Shown here piece after piece: positions 21,115-30,518 of a stretch of 64,000 nucleotides of DNA (position 1 is its first letter; each line of letters opens with the position of its first letter). The stretch spans positions 124,001 to 188,000 of the forward strand of contig JACRBN010000005.1 of NCBI GenBank assembly GCA_016213105.1, given 5' to 3'. The notes under the pieces were generated by a model. The model made no database searches. It saw nothing but the letters and a program-made list of their open reading frames with translations, and was not told the origin of the DNA. The translations under genes were made by a program, and so were the position numbers. This stretch comes from Chloroflexota bacterium (GTDB lineage: Bacteria > Chloroflexota > Anaerolineae > Anaerolineales > Villigracilaceae).

Positions 21115-22176
21115 CTAGATTCCTTCGAGTTTCAATTCCTCCGCGCGATGGCAGGCCACGAAGTGATCGGGTTTGAGTTCGCGCAGCTCGGGGTTCTTCA
21201 GTTTGCAGACCTCCTGGGCGTAGCGGCAGCGCGGATGGAAGTAACAGCCGCTGGGCGGGTTGGACGGGTCGGCCACGTCGCCCTGCATCACGATGCGGTC
21301 CGACTTGTAGAGCGGGTCGGCCTTGGGCACGGCGGAGAGCAGCGCCTCGGTATACGGGTGGAGCGGGGCGGAGTACAGTTCCTCGGCATCGGCGATCTCG
21401 GCCACCTTGCCCACGTACATGACGGCGACGCGGTCGGAGATGTGCTGGACGACGCTCAGGTCGTGTGCGACGAAGATGTAGGACAGGTTGAAATCCTGTT
21501 GCAAATCCTGCAGCAGGTTCAGGGTCTGCGCCTGGATGGAGACGTCGAGGGCCGAGACCGGCTCGTCGCAAATGACCAGTTGCGGGTTGAGCGAAAGGGC
21601 GCGCGCGATGCCGATGCGCTGGCGCTGTCCGCCCGAGAATTCGTGCGGATAGCGGCGCAGGTGGTCGGGGCGCAGCCCCACGCGTTCGAGCAGATTCACG
21701 ATGACGGCTTCCGTTTCGGGGCCCATCCTTTGCCCGTGGATGAACATCGGTTCCCCGACGATGTCCGAGACGGTCATGCGCGGGTTGAGCGAGTTGATCG
21801 GGTCCTGGAAAACCATCGAGATTTCCTTGCGGATGGTCTTCATCTTATCGGGCGGCAGGCCCATCAGGTTGATCAATCCGTTGCCTTCCCCGCCGAGATG
21901 GCGGGACCTGAAGAGCACGTCGCCTGCGGTGGGTTCGTACAGGCGGATGATGGAGCGCCCGGCGGTGCTCTTGCCGCATCCGCTTTCGCCCACCAGGCCC
22001 AGCGTTTCACCTTCACGGACGAAGAAGTTCACATCATCCACGGCTTTAACGTAGCCGACGGTCTTGCGCAGCAGGCCCTTCTGGATGGGGAAATACTTCT
22101 TCAGTCCCTTGACTTCCAGCAGGTTCCTGGGTTTGGCTTTGGCTTCCGTAGTTTGTGTTTGCATATCAGGGGCCAT
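21115..22176 (-). CDS. Peptide/oligosaccharide ABC importer ATP-binding protein (OppF/DppF-like)
   Basis: A 353-residue ATPase. The Walker A is [14 protein letters not shown], the signature is [16 protein letters not shown], and the Walker B is [13 protein letters not shown]. The C-terminal oligopeptide-type extension has the [11 protein letters not shown] motif of the OppF family. The ATG at 22176 has GGAGGCG upstream; an ATG 12 bp later is an alternative. It pairs with the OppD-like ATPase 12 bp upstream to drive the OppB/OppC permeases. Operon context (ROK regulator, alpha-glucosidase) favours oligosaccharides over peptides, as known for some family-5 systems. Confidence 0.94.
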   Translation of the reverse strand: MAPDMQTQTTEAKAKPRNLLEVKGLKKYFPIQKGLLRKTVGYVKAVDDVNFFVREGETLGLVGESGCGKSTAGRSIIRLYEPTAGDVLFRSRHLGGEGNGLINLMGLPPDKMKTIRKEISMVFQDPINSLNPRMTVSDIVGEPMFIHGQRMGPETEAVIVNLLERVGLRPDHLRRYPHEFSGGQRQRIGIARALSLNPQLVICDEPVSALDVSIQAQTLNLLQDLQQDFNLSYIFVAHDLSVVQHISDRVAVMYVGKVAEIADAEELYSAPLHPYTEALLSAVPKADPLYKSDRIVMQGDVADPSNPPSGCYFHPRCRYAQEVCKLKNPELRELKPDHFVACHRAEELKLEGI

Positions 22177-22188
22177 ATCTACGCCTCC

Positions 22189-23277
22189 TCATTCGTAAAG
22201 TAAACAACTGACACTGTGATCCTCGCCAACTTTCTTCCATTGGGGCGCGATCTTGTCACACTTGCCGGCCATGAACATCGGACAGCGCGGGTGGAATACA
22301 CAGCCAGTGGGGAGGTTGAAGGGATCGGGCACCATGCCGGTAATCGAGGCCAGGCGTTCGCCCGTCTTCTTTTTGCCAAGTTTCGGAATGGAGCGGAGCA
22401 GGGCCTGGGTGTAGGGGTGTTTTGGGTTCTGGAAAATTTCCAGCACCTTGCCCTGTTCCACCGCCTTGCCCATGTACATCACCACGATTTCCTCGGCCAT
22501 GCTGGCGATCACTCCCAGGTTGTGGGTGATGAACATGATGGCCATGTTGGCCGATTGCTGGAGGTCGCGCATGATGTCGAGGATCTGGGCTTCAATGGAG
22601 ACATCCAGCGCGGTGGTCGGCTCGTCGGCGATCAGCATGGCGGGTTCGCAGGAGAGCGCCACGGCGATCATGACGCGCTGGCGCTGTCCGCCGCTCAACT
22701 GGTGGGGATAGTTATCCACGCGTTCTTCGGGTTTCGGAATACCGACGCGTCTGAGCATGTCGATGGCGATGACGCGGCTTTCTTCCTTGGTCACCTTGCG
22801 ATGGGCCTGGACCTGCTCTCCAATCTGATCTCCCACTTTTTGAAGGGGGACCAGGTGATGCAGGCTGACGGCCTCGTTGATATGCACACCGGCGGTATAG
22901 ACGGGTGTGAGGGAACTCATCGGCTCCTGGAAGATCATGCCAATCTCGCCGCCGCGGATCTGGCGGATGACCTTCCCATCGGGGTCGACCTTGGTCAGGT
23001 CGATGATGTCATCCACCTGCGATTCGAGGGAGTTCTTCATGCGGCGATGGTAGATGATCTCGCCGTTGGTGATCTTGCCCGGCTTGGGGATCATGTTGAG
23101 AATGGCGCGGGCGGTCATGGATTTGCCGCAGCCGCTTTCGCCGATCACTCCCAGGGTTTTCCCGCGATGAATGGTCAGGGTGAGGCCATCCACGGCCTTG
23201 ACAATGCCGGCGCGGACATCGAACTCCACGCGCAGATCTTTAACTTCGATCAATGGGTCATGTAAGGGTTTGCTCAT
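22189..23277 (-). CDS. Peptide/oligosaccharide ABC importer ATP-binding protein (OppD/DppD-like)
   Basis: A 362-residue ATPase. The Walker A is [15 protein letters not shown], the signature is QLSGGQRQRVMIAVAL, and the Walker B is MLIADEPTTALDV. The C-terminal domain CVFHPRCPMFMAGKC is typical of the OppD/F class. The start is the ATG at 23275-23277 (MSKPLHD); the longer open frame upstream is a shadow of the permease gene. It works with the OppF-like subunit and the two permeases. Confidence 0.94.
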   Translation of the reverse strand: MSKPLHDPLIEVKDLRVEFDVRAGIVKAVDGLTLTIHRGKTLGVIGESGCGKSMTARAILNMIPKPGKITNGEIIYHRRMKNSLESQVDDIIDLTKVDPDGKVIRQIRGGEIGMIFQEPMSSLTPVYTAGVHINEAVSLHHLVPLQKVGDQIGEQVQAHRKVTKEESRVIAIDMLRRVGIPKPEERVDNYPHQLSGGQRQRVMIAVALSCEPAMLIADEPTTALDVSIEAQILDIMRDLQQSANMAIMFITHNLGVIASMAEEIVVMYMGKAVEQGKVLEIFQNPKHPYTQALLRSIPKLGKKKTGERLASITGMVPDPFNLPTGCVFHPRCPMFMAGKCDKIAPQWKKVGEDHSVSCLLYE

Positions 23278-23288
23278 GGCATTCTCCA

Positions 23289-24431
23289 CTAACGGGTGCC
23301 GTACGGGTCGAGGGCATCGCGCAGGCCGTCGCCAAGCATGTTGTAGGCCAGGATCGTCACGAGAATGAATGGGACGGTCCACAGTTCCCAGGGCGTGGTG
23401 TGAATGGCGCGAACCGTCGCCGCGTCTTGCAGGAGCACGCCCCAACTGGTCAACGGCGCGCGCAGGCCCAGTCCCAGCCAACTGAGGGCTGTTTCGGAGA
23501 GGATCATGCCGGGGATGGCGAGGGTTGCGATCACGATAACGTGGCTCATGGTGCCAGGCAGCAAATGACGGAACATGATGCGGGCATCAGACGCTCCGGC
23601 GCTCTTGGCTGCCAGCACGTATTCGCGCTCACGCAGGGAGAGGATCAGGCCGCGCACCTGGCGCGCCAGACCGCCCCAACGCACAAAGGAAAGAATGATG
23701 GTGAGCATGAAATAAACCGCGATGGGCGACCAGAAGGTGGGGATGGCGGCCGCCAGCGCCATGAACAGCGGAATATCCGGGAAGGCGTTCAGGAACTCCG
23801 TGGTGCGTTGGATCACCTGGTCGATCATGCCGCCATAGTATCCAGACATCACCCCGAGGGTCATGCCAAATATGATGGTCATGACCTGGCCGATCAAGCC
23901 GATCATCAGGGACAAGCGGCCGCCGTACAGGATGCGTGTGAACCAGTCGCGGCCCAACGCGTCGGCGCCCATGATCAGAACGATGGCTTCAGGATTGGCC
24001 TTTTGGTCCACACCGTAGAGATGCAGATCCGAGGGAATGAAGCCCAGCAGTTTGTATTCATCCCCGTGTATGAACAGGGAGATGGGATACATCCTGGTGG
24101 TGTCTTCCACGTAGGTGCGCGCGCGGGTTTTGAAATCCAGCTTTCTTTCCATGCCATAGACGAAGGGCTGGAGGTGGAACTTTCCTTCTGTGTCGATGAA
24201 ATGGAGTTTGGTGGGGGGCGCTTCGACAAAGTCGGATGTGTGGTTCAGTTCATAGGGGGAGAGGAACTCCGGGATGAACACAAAACCAAAATAGAAGCTG
24301 AGCAGGAGGATGCCGCCCAGCACGGCGATGCGGTTGCGTTTGAATTTCCACCAAACCAAGGCCCAGTAACTCTGGCTTACTTGCTTTTGCTTGGCGGGAG
24401 CAGCGGGTGTGGTTTGTTCTACGACAGTCAT
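23289..24431 (-). CDS. ABC importer permease (OppC/DppC-like)
   Basis: A 380-residue membrane protein with an N-terminal transmembrane segment (LGGILLLSFYFGFVFI), a ~120-residue extracytoplasmic insertion, then five more segments. The EAA-like loop is AAKSAGASDARIMFRHLLPG, which docks the ATPases. The ATG at 24429-24431 has AGGAGAAG upstream. The insertion between segments 1 and 2 is larger than in typical DppC. An aldo/keto reductase gene separates it from the OppB partner. Confidence 0.92.
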   Translation of the reverse strand: MTVVEQTTPAAPAKQKQVSQSYWALVWWKFKRNRIAVLGGILLLSFYFGFVFIPEFLSPYELNHTSDFVEAPPTKLHFIDTEGKFHLQPFVYGMERKLDFKTRARTYVEDTTRMYPISLFIHGDEYKLLGFIPSDLHLYGVDQKANPEAIVLIMGADALGRDWFTRILYGGRLSLMIGLIGQVMTIIFGMTLGVMSGYYGGMIDQVIQRTTEFLNAFPDIPLFMALAAAIPTFWSPIAVYFMLTIILSFVRWGGLARQVRGLILSLREREYVLAAKSAGASDARIMFRHLLPGTMSHVIVIATLAIPGMILSETALSWLGLGLRAPLTSWGVLLQDAATVRAIHTTPWELWTVPFILVTILAYNMLGDGLRDALDPYGTR

Positions 24432-24459
24432 AGTTTCTTCTCCTAATCGTGTCTGGCGT

Positions 24460-25473
24460 TCAGCGGCCTCGACTGGCGCGCTGTTGGGCAAGAAGTTCGT
24501 AAGGATAAGGCAGCGGCAGTCTGCTGACTTGATCCAGTCGGGCCACCTGATCGGATGTGAGCGCCCAGCCGGTTGCGCCGAGGTTGTCCTCCAGATGGGC
24601 CAGGGTGCGCGCGCCCAGGATGGGCGCGGTGACAACCGGGCTCTGCAACAACCAATTCAACGCGACTTGCGCAGGCGTCTTGTTCAATTCCGTGGCAATT
24701 TCGGACAGGCACTCAATCACCTGCCAGGTTCGTTCGTTGGCATAGGCCTTCCATGATTCGCTCCAGCCGCGCTTCTCCGCCTCTTCGATGCGCGTATCGG
24801 GCAGGGGAGCATCCATGCCGCGCTGATACTTTCCACTCAACCAGCCTCCGCGCAGGGGACTCCAGGGAATGACTCCCACGCCTTCCGCTTCGCAGACCGG
24901 CTCGAGTTCCCATTCAAAGGAACGGTCAAGCAAATTGTAGAGCGGTTGCAGGCAGACGAAGGGTTCCCAGCCGCGCTGGCGGCTCAAGTCCACGGCTTTC
25001 TGAAGCTGGTACCCGGCGTAATTGCTGGCGCCCAGGTACCGCACCTTGCCGTTGACGACCAATTGCTGGAGGGCGTCTAGGGTTTCTTCTAGCGGGGTGC
25101 CGGGATCCCACATATGCACCTGATACAGGTCGATGTGGGAGGTGTTCATGCGGCGCAGGCTGTCATCGACAGCGGACAGGATATGTTTGCGGCTCAGGCC
25201 AACATCGTTCGGGCCGGGTCCCATGGGAAAACGCACCTTGGTGGCAATGACGAAGTCATCGCGGCGTTTACCGGCCAGCCAGCGCCCCAGGATCTCTTCC
25301 GAGATGCCCTGAGAGTACACGTCGGCTGTGTCGATGAAGTTGCCGCCCGCGTCCACGAAGCGGTCCAACATGCGATAACTGTCTGCCTCTGACGTTTCAC
25401 GACCGAAGGTCATGGCGCCCAGGCACAGTTCGCTGACTTTCAAGCCGCTGCGGCCAAGGTAACGATATTGCAT
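24460..25473 (-). CDS. Aldo/keto reductase
   Basis: A 337-residue NADPH-dependent aldo/keto reductase with a TIM-barrel fold. The catalytic tetrad is visible: Asp and Tyr in [12 protein letters not shown], Lys in FVIATKVRF, and His in LYQVHMWD. The C-terminal cofactor region [19 protein letters not shown] is also conserved. The ATG at 25473 has AAAGG upstream. The gene interrupts the usual opp order, lying between the OppC- and OppB-like permeases with 28 and 15 bp spacers, so it is almost certainly co-expressed. It may reduce the imported sugar or a derivative; the substrate is not known. Confidence 0.93.
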   Translation of the reverse strand: MQYRYLGRSGLKVSELCLGAMTFGRETSEADSYRMLDRFVDAGGNFIDTADVYSQGISEEILGRWLAGKRRDDFVIATKVRFPMGPGPNDVGLSRKHILSAVDDSLRRMNTSHIDLYQVHMWDPGTPLEETLDALQQLVVNGKVRYLGASNYAGYQLQKAVDLSRQRGWEPFVCLQPLYNLLDRSFEWELEPVCEAEGVGVIPWSPLRGGWLSGKYQRGMDAPLPDTRIEEAEKRGWSESWKAYANERTWQVIECLSEIATELNKTPAQVALNWLLQSPVVTAPILGARTLAHLEDNLGATGWALTSDQVARLDQVSRLPLPYPYELLAQQRASRGR

Positions 25474-25488
25474 GGAAAGCTACCTTTC

Positions 25489-26475
25489 CTAATCCAGGCG
25501 GATGCGAGGATCGGCCCAGGCCAGGGCCAGGTCTGCAAGCAGGTTTCCCACCAGCAACAGCATGGTGATGAACACGATGCAGGTGCCTGCCATGTACATG
25601 TCCAGCTTGCGCAGGGAATCCACGAACAGCGGGGTGATGGTGGGCAGGTTGAGCACGATGGAAACCAGGCCGCCGCCGGTGATGATGCCGGGGATGGCTT
25701 CCGAGCCTAGGATCACGATCAGGGGATTGATGGCGATGCGCACCGCGTGCTTCCAGATGACGGTGCCATTGGCCAGGCCGCGGGCGCGGGCCGCCTCCAC
25801 GAAGGGCTGACCGAGCGTGTCGAGCAGGTTGCCGCGCATGATGCGGGTCAGGCCGCCCGTGCCGGTCACCGCGCTGATGAAGGCCGGTATCCACAGGTGG
25901 TTTATCAGATCCCCGACCCGTGCCCAACTCCAGGGGGCATCGATGTAATCCTTGGAGAACAGGCCGGTGGCTTCCACGTTCAGCACCGTGATTGCAAAAT
26001 ACAAGACCAGCAGGGCCAACAGGAAGCCTGGCATGCCCAGGCCCAGGAAACTTATCGTTGTGATGATTTGATCCCCCATGGAATATTGTTTTACCGCCGA
26101 ATAAACTCCCAGGGGAATGGCCAGGATCCAGACGACAATGAGGGTCGCGACCGACAGGATGATGGTCATGGTGACGCGTTCACCAAGCATCTCGCTGACG
26201 GGGCGCTCGTATTCAAAGGACTCGCCAAAATCACCTTGAATGAAGTTCCAGGCCCAGGTGGAATATTGCCACATGAATGGCTTGTCCAGATTGTAGCGTT
26301 TGCGGTAGGTCTCGATCTGCCCCTCTGCACTTCGATCGCCGCGCGCGCGTAACTGGGCCAATTTTTGAGTGAGGAAATCACCCGGGGGAAGTTTTATGAT
26401 CACAAAGCTGACAAAGGAAACCAGCACGATCATGATGACAGCATAGAGGATGCGCCGGATAATATAATTGACCAT
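25489..26475 (-). CDS. ABC importer permease (OppB/DppB-like)
   Basis: A 328-residue membrane protein with six segments, starting IIRRILYAVIMIVLVSFVSF and including the EAA-type loop VEAARARGLANGTVIWKHAV. The start is the ATG at 26473-26475, with a strong GGAGGTTG site. The segment KLPPGDFLTQ after the first helix is typical of OppB. It lies 110 bp after the binding-protein gene, with palindromes in between. Confidence 0.93.
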   Translation of the reverse strand: MVNYIIRRILYAVIMIVLVSFVSFVIIKLPPGDFLTQKLAQLRARGDRSAEGQIETYRKRYNLDKPFMWQYSTWAWNFIQGDFGESFEYERPVSEMLGERVTMTIILSVATLIVVWILAIPLGVYSAVKQYSMGDQIITTISFLGLGMPGFLLALLVLYFAITVLNVEATGLFSKDYIDAPWSWARVGDLINHLWIPAFISAVTGTGGLTRIMRGNLLDTLGQPFVEAARARGLANGTVIWKHAVRIAINPLIVILGSEAIPGIITGGGLVSIVLNLPTITPLFVDSLRKLDMYMAGTCIVFITMLLLVGNLLADLALAWADPRIRLD

Positions 26476-26494
26476 GATCAACCTCCACGGCACA

Positions 26495-26531
26495 GCCTGA
26501 CAGGTCCACCAACGCGGCAGACCTGTCAGGC
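26495..26531. repeat. Palindrome GCCTGACAGGTC...GACCTGTCAGGC
   Basis: Perfect 12-bp arms at 26495-26506 and 26520-26531 with a 13-nt loop, in the spacer between the binding-protein and OppB genes. It looks like an interspersed repeat rather than a terminator, because no T tract follows on either strand. Confidence 0.7.
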
Positions 26532-26542
26532 CTGCAAGATAG

Positions 26543-26571
26543 AATGGCGGGCAGGGTTACTGCCCGCCATT
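26543..26571 (-). terminator. GC-rich hairpin after the solute-binding protein gene (attenuator candidate)
   Basis: AATGGCGGGCA (26543-26553) pairs perfectly with TGCCCGCCATT (26561-26571) over a 7-nt loop, 15 bp past the stop at 26586. On the minus strand only a broken T stretch follows. Partial termination or 3'-end protection would give the usual excess of binding protein over permease. Confidence 0.65.
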
Positions 26572-26585
26572 TTGCGTTATTCGAA

Positions 26586-28670
26586 TTACTTGTCCATCCA
26601 CCACAGTGCGGCAATCTGGTTGCCAGGCGTGGAGGGAGCCCACGGACCGACCACACCAAAGTCGAGGATGTTGCGCATGTAATCCTTGACGATGATAGGC
26701 ATCGGCTGGTCACCGGCGACGCCGATGACGAACGGGCCCTGCTCGATGTGGATGTTGATGGCTTCCCAAACAACCTCGTGGCGACCCTGTTCGGTGCTGG
26801 TCTCGCGAGCCTTGTTGTACAGCGCCTGCAGGAGCTGGGCGGGGCTGCCATCTTCAGGCTTCAGACCGCACGGATACTTGTTGGTATCGGTGGGTTCCTC
26901 GGCGCAGGCGTCACCGCCCTTGGCGAACCAGCGGCCTTCCAGCGGGAAGTAGTAGCGGTTCACGACGGGGAACAGCCAGTCGGGGTAGGTCAGGATGTCG
27001 ATTTCGGAGATGTGCGCGCCGCGGAGCATGAAGTAGCCTTCGTTGGTGCGGGTGTCAAGATCGGGCTGGCCCTGGAGGTTGTTGATCTTCACCTTGATGC
27101 CCAGGTTGGTTTCCCATTGCTTCTTCATTTCTTCGGAAGCATCGACCTGAACCTTGAGGCTGCCGCCCCAGTCGGAGATGTCGATCACGAGTTCGAAGGC
27201 CTTGCCGCTGGGCAGGTTGCGGAACCCGTCCGCGCCCTTTTCCATGCCGATTTCGTCGAGCAGGGCATTGAAAGCGTCGGCGTCGAAGTTGATGAAGTTT
27301 TCGGCCCACTTCTTGTACACGGCCTGGCCGTCAGCGCCGGTAAAGTGCCAGGACTGCGGGCTGAGGGTGTAGTTCTTGACATCAGCGATGCCGCCCCAGG
27401 CTACATCGATCACGCGCTGGCGATCGAAGCCCATGGAGAGCGCCTGGCGGAACTTGGCGTCGCGCAGCAGGTCACGGATTTCCTTGGCGTGCTCGGGGGT
27501 GTCATCCTCGTAGTTCTTGCCACCTTCGACGTAGTCCTGGTTGACCATGTAGCCAGGCCAGGCGCCAGCGCCGTTCATGTAGTTCTCGAGGAAGTGGTAG
27601 CCACCCGCAGCAGCGTTTTCCTGCAGGAAGGGGATTTCGTTCGGGCCGCCGCAGATGCGGAAGGCGGTGTCGTACTTGCCCTGCGAGCAGTTCAGGATGC
27701 GGGTCTGTTCGTCGGAGACGATCTCGACGCTGACGGCATCGATGTAGGGCAACTGGTTGCCGTCGCCATCCACGCGCCAGTAGTACGGGTTGCGGGTGAA
27801 TGTGTAGTTCTGGCCGTCGGAGGACAGTTCAGTCAGACACCAGGCGAAGAGGCAGGGGTAACCGGGGGTCTGCCACCACTTGTCCTGGTTGGCGAAATCT
27901 TCCCAGGTCTTGCCGGAGGTGGTGTAGGCAGGGTGGTATTCCTTGAGGTAATGAGCCGGCTTCATGAAGTTCTTGGCGAATTCCCAGAAACCCTGGGCCA
28001 TGAAGTAGGGGTCGACCCACAGGCCACGATCCTTGGACTTCCACACGATGGTGTAGTCATCGGGGAATTCCATATCGATCGGGGAGCCGTCGGCATTGCG
28101 CAGGTAAGCCGGGATGCTCCACAGCTTCTGGTCAGGATTCTTGGCGAAGTCTTCCCACCAGAACTTCCAGTCAGCGGTGGTGTAGGGCTCGCCGTCCGAC
28201 CACTTGAGGCCCGGGCGCATGTGCATGGTGAAGGTCTTGCCGTCTTCCGACCACTCGTAGGACTCAACCAGGCCGGGTTCGTAACCGGTCAGGTCGGCTT
28301 TCCATTTGACCGGGGCTTCGACAGCGAAGTACAACTGAACGTTGCCGACTTCAGGCCACCAGGAGGCGGAGTACAGCGTGCCGCCGTACTTGCCGATTTC
28401 AGCATAGTCAGCAACGGTCACGACCGGGGTGTCGGGCAGGCGCTCTTCCACGGGGGGGAGGGTGCCGGCGGCAACCTGCTCGGCCAGGGCGGGGGCTTCG
28501 CCGAACGCGGAAACGGCTTCAGTGGCGACCGGTTCGACCGGCTTTTCAGTGGCGACCGGTTCGACCGGCTGGTCGGTGGCCGGAGCAGCTGTCTGGGTGC
28601 CGCCGCAGGATGCAATCAACATGCTGGCGATAACCAGGAGGCTGAACAGCAGTGTATATTTGGTCTTCAT
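26586..28670 (-). CDS. Family-5 extracellular solute-binding lipoprotein
   Basis: A 694-residue binding protein of the oligopeptide/oligosaccharide ABC class. The signal peptide ends in lipobox IASC, so the protein is anchored outside the membrane. A linker with two near-identical VEPVATEKP-type repeats (also repeated in the DNA near 28527-28580) follows. Family features are SYEWSEDGKTFTMHMRPGLK and the later AKFRQALSMGFDRQRVIDV. It is longer than typical OppA/DppA proteins. The first gene of the importer operon, it follows a ROK regulator gene. Ligand: probably an oligosaccharide given the context, but a peptide cannot be excluded. Confidence 0.93.
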   Translation of the reverse strand: MKTKYTLLFSLLVIASMLIASCGGTQTAAPATDQPVEPVATEKPVEPVATEAVSAFGEAPALAEQVAAGTLPPVEERLPDTPVVTVADYAEIGKYGGTLYSASWWPEVGNVQLYFAVEAPVKWKADLTGYEPGLVESYEWSEDGKTFTMHMRPGLKWSDGEPYTTADWKFWWEDFAKNPDQKLWSIPAYLRNADGSPIDMEFPDDYTIVWKSKDRGLWVDPYFMAQGFWEFAKNFMKPAHYLKEYHPAYTTSGKTWEDFANQDKWWQTPGYPCLFAWCLTELSSDGQNYTFTRNPYYWRVDGDGNQLPYIDAVSVEIVSDEQTRILNCSQGKYDTAFRICGGPNEIPFLQENAAAGGYHFLENYMNGAGAWPGYMVNQDYVEGGKNYEDDTPEHAKEIRDLLRDAKFRQALSMGFDRQRVIDVAWGGIADVKNYTLSPQSWHFTGADGQAVYKKWAENFINFDADAFNALLDEIGMEKGADGFRNLPSGKAFELVIDISDWGGSLKVQVDASEEMKKQWETNLGIKVKINNLQGQPDLDTRTNEGYFMLRGAHISEIDILTYPDWLFPVVNRYYFPLEGRWFAKGGDACAEEPTDTNKYPCGLKPEDGSPAQLLQALYNKARETSTEQGRHEVVWEAINIHIEQGPFVIGVAGDQPMPIIVKDYMRNILDFGVVGPWAPSTPGNQIAALWWMDK

Positions 28671-28774
28671 ACGTCCCTTCTTCTCCTAATTTGGTAGGAA
28701 TTTGAGTTGAATTGTTTGAACTTGCTCGAACACACGGTTTGGTTGGATGGGTTGAATATTATTGGGCCAGGTCA

Positions 28775-30061
28775 TCACCTCCTTGCAGCAACTTCGGATA
28801 GTTGTTTTCCCTTTGGGTAAACAACCTCAGACACGGGAGTTCTCCATTCCACCATATTGTGGATGGCAACACCGGCGGCCTGGACCATCGCACCGATCAG
28901 GGTGGAATGGCGGCCAAGCATGGCGGTTGTTATCTTGACGGCGTGTTCAGAGGCCGGCAGAGATCTTTCCTTGACCATCTTACGGATCGGCGCGGTCAGG
29001 ATATCACCCACTTCGGCCACGCCTCCGCCGATGATAACAACGCTCGGGTTGACTAGGTTGATCAGACCGGCGATGGCAATCCCAATGAATGTCCCGGAGC
29101 GGTTCAGGATCTCCTGAGCCTCCAGGTCGCCTCTTCGCGCCGCATCGGCCACATCGCTCACACTGATATGCTTGCGGTTGAATTCGGCCAGCAAGGTGCG
29201 CCTGCCGCTTTCCACCAGCTTTTGAGCCTGAAGCTCGATGGCATTCCCGCTGGCGAAAGCCTCCAGGCAGCCATAGTTGCCGCAGGTGCATAATGGGCCG
29301 TTCTTGTCGATGGTCAGGTGCCCAATCTCGCCAGCGGAGCCGGTTGCGCCCACAAAGATCTGCTGGTTGATGATCAGGCCGGCCCCGATGCCGCTGCCCA
29401 CCTTGATGTAAGCGAGGTTCTTTTCACCCCGCCCGGCGCCATAAGCCCATTCCCCCAGGGCGCCCAGGTCGGCGTCATTGTTCAAGGTGACCGGGACGTT
29501 CCATTTTGCTTCGAGCGTGTCGCGGATCGGGAAGCGGTCCCAGCCTGGCATGATCGGCGGGGCCATGACCATACCCGCGTCCGTGATGACCGGGCCCGGG
29601 ACGCTGACGCCGACCGCGGACAGATCCTTGAGTTCGACCCCGCATTTTTCCAGCACCGTCTGCAAAGCCTGGGCGGCTTCCTTCAGACAACGCTCGGGGC
29701 CGTTCGAGATTTTAAAGGGCAGTTCCACTTCATCGATGATGCGGGCCGAAACATCTCCCAGTGCGACGCTCAGGTGAACGGCGCCCATGTCGATGGCGGC
29801 CACCAGGCCGCACTTCGGGTTTACCTCCAGCACGACGGGCGGCCTCCCGCTGGGGGTGGAGCGGCTGTCGGTTTCGAGGATAATTCCATTGTCGATCAGT
29901 TCATTGATGATGACGGTGACCCCGGCGCGTGTCAACCCCAATTCCTCGGCAATATCCGTCCGGGAAACACCCTTGCTCGCGAAGCGGATTAAATCAACCG
30001 CTGCGTGTTTGTTATATTTCTTAACATTATGATTGGCGGGGAGAAAATATGAAGCGCTCAA
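28775..30061 (-). CDS. ROK-family transcriptional regulator
   Basis: A 428-residue sugar-responsive regulator. The N-terminal winged helix-turn-helix covers about residues 15-75 (SRTDIAEELGLTRAGVTVI). The ROK domain includes GSAGEIGHLTIDKNG and the zinc-binding CTCGNYGCLEAF. The start is a TTG at 30059-30061; nearby ATG and GTG triplets are out of frame. A good promoter lies at 30103-30131. It reads toward the importer operon with a 104-bp gap and probably represses it, with a sugar or sugar phosphate as the signal, as known for NagC/XylR-type ROK proteins. Confidence 0.92.
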   Translation of the reverse strand: MSASYFLPANHNVKKYNKHAAVDLIRFASKGVSRTDIAEELGLTRAGVTVIINELIDNGIILETDSRSTPSGRPPVVLEVNPKCGLVAAIDMGAVHLSVALGDVSARIIDEVELPFKISNGPERCLKEAAQALQTVLEKCGVELKDLSAVGVSVPGPVITDAGMVMAPPIMPGWDRFPIRDTLEAKWNVPVTLNNDADLGALGEWAYGAGRGEKNLAYIKVGSGIGAGLIINQQIFVGATGSAGEIGHLTIDKNGPLCTCGNYGCLEAFASGNAIELQAQKLVESGRRTLLAEFNRKHISVSDVADAARRGDLEAQEILNRSGTFIGIAIAGLINLVNPSVVIIGGGVAEVGDILTAPIRKMVKERSLPASEHAVKITTAMLGRHSTLIGAMVQAAGVAIHNMVEWRTPVSEVVYPKGKQLSEVAARR

Positions 30062-30102
30062 AGCTCACCATATTGGATACTTTTGGCCGAATAACTTCCT
30101 AT

Positions 30103-30131
30103 ATATTATCACGAGGTAAATCATTTTTCAA
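30103..30131 (-). promoter_or_regulatory. Promoter of the ROK regulator gene
   Basis: On the minus strand, TTGAAA (30126-30131), a 17-bp spacer, then TAATAT (30103-30108). The expected start is near 30096, giving a ~35-nt leader. Confidence 0.65.
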
Positions 30132-30451
30132 GTAGTTTAATAAATTGGTTTGGGAATTTGATAAAGTAGTCCTATTTTGTTGGAGGGGATCAGCGAGGGG
30201 TAAAAAAACGACGGATTGTGAAAGCAGTTTCATTGTATCACGGCCAAGGGGAATATTCAATGTAGATTATGCAAAATGCTGACCTAAATGCTCCCGCCGG
30301 ATTACAAATCCGCAGGAACGTGAACCCGCAAAGATTGAACGGCAATACGATATAGAACACTGACATGGAACCATCCCTGGCATATCTTCGTCTCTCTACA
30401 GATCGTGATTCGGTCGGCCGATAAATTTCGTGTAGCATAATAGCCGCGCGC
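30132..30451. other. Intergenic region between divergent ROK and alpha-2-macroglobulin genes
   Basis: No credible coding sequence. It is AT-rich near 30120-30190. It contains one truncated palindrome at 30297-30313 (CCGGATTACAAATCCGC) related to the perfect copy at 39044-39066. Nothing else is recognised. Confidence 0.5.
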
Positions 30452-30480
30452 TTGACAGGCTGTCCTTCCAAAGGCATACT
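30452..30480 (+). promoter_or_regulatory. Promoter of the alpha-2-macroglobulin gene
   Basis: TTGACA at 30452-30457, a 17-bp spacer, then CATACT at 30475-30480. A GGGGAGG ribosome site precedes the ATG at 30519. Confidence 0.65.
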
Positions 30481-30518
30481 CACCCAATACATACTGGCTT
30501 CGCGCCGGGGAGGTTGGA

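Noticed and set aside
26544-28697. 717-codon open frame on the plus strand opposite the binding-protein gene
   Set aside because: The minus strand encodes a full family-5 binding lipoprotein with signal peptide. The opposite frame has low-complexity Val/Gly/Ala content, no domain and no ribosome site; it is a shadow caused by GC-rich codons.
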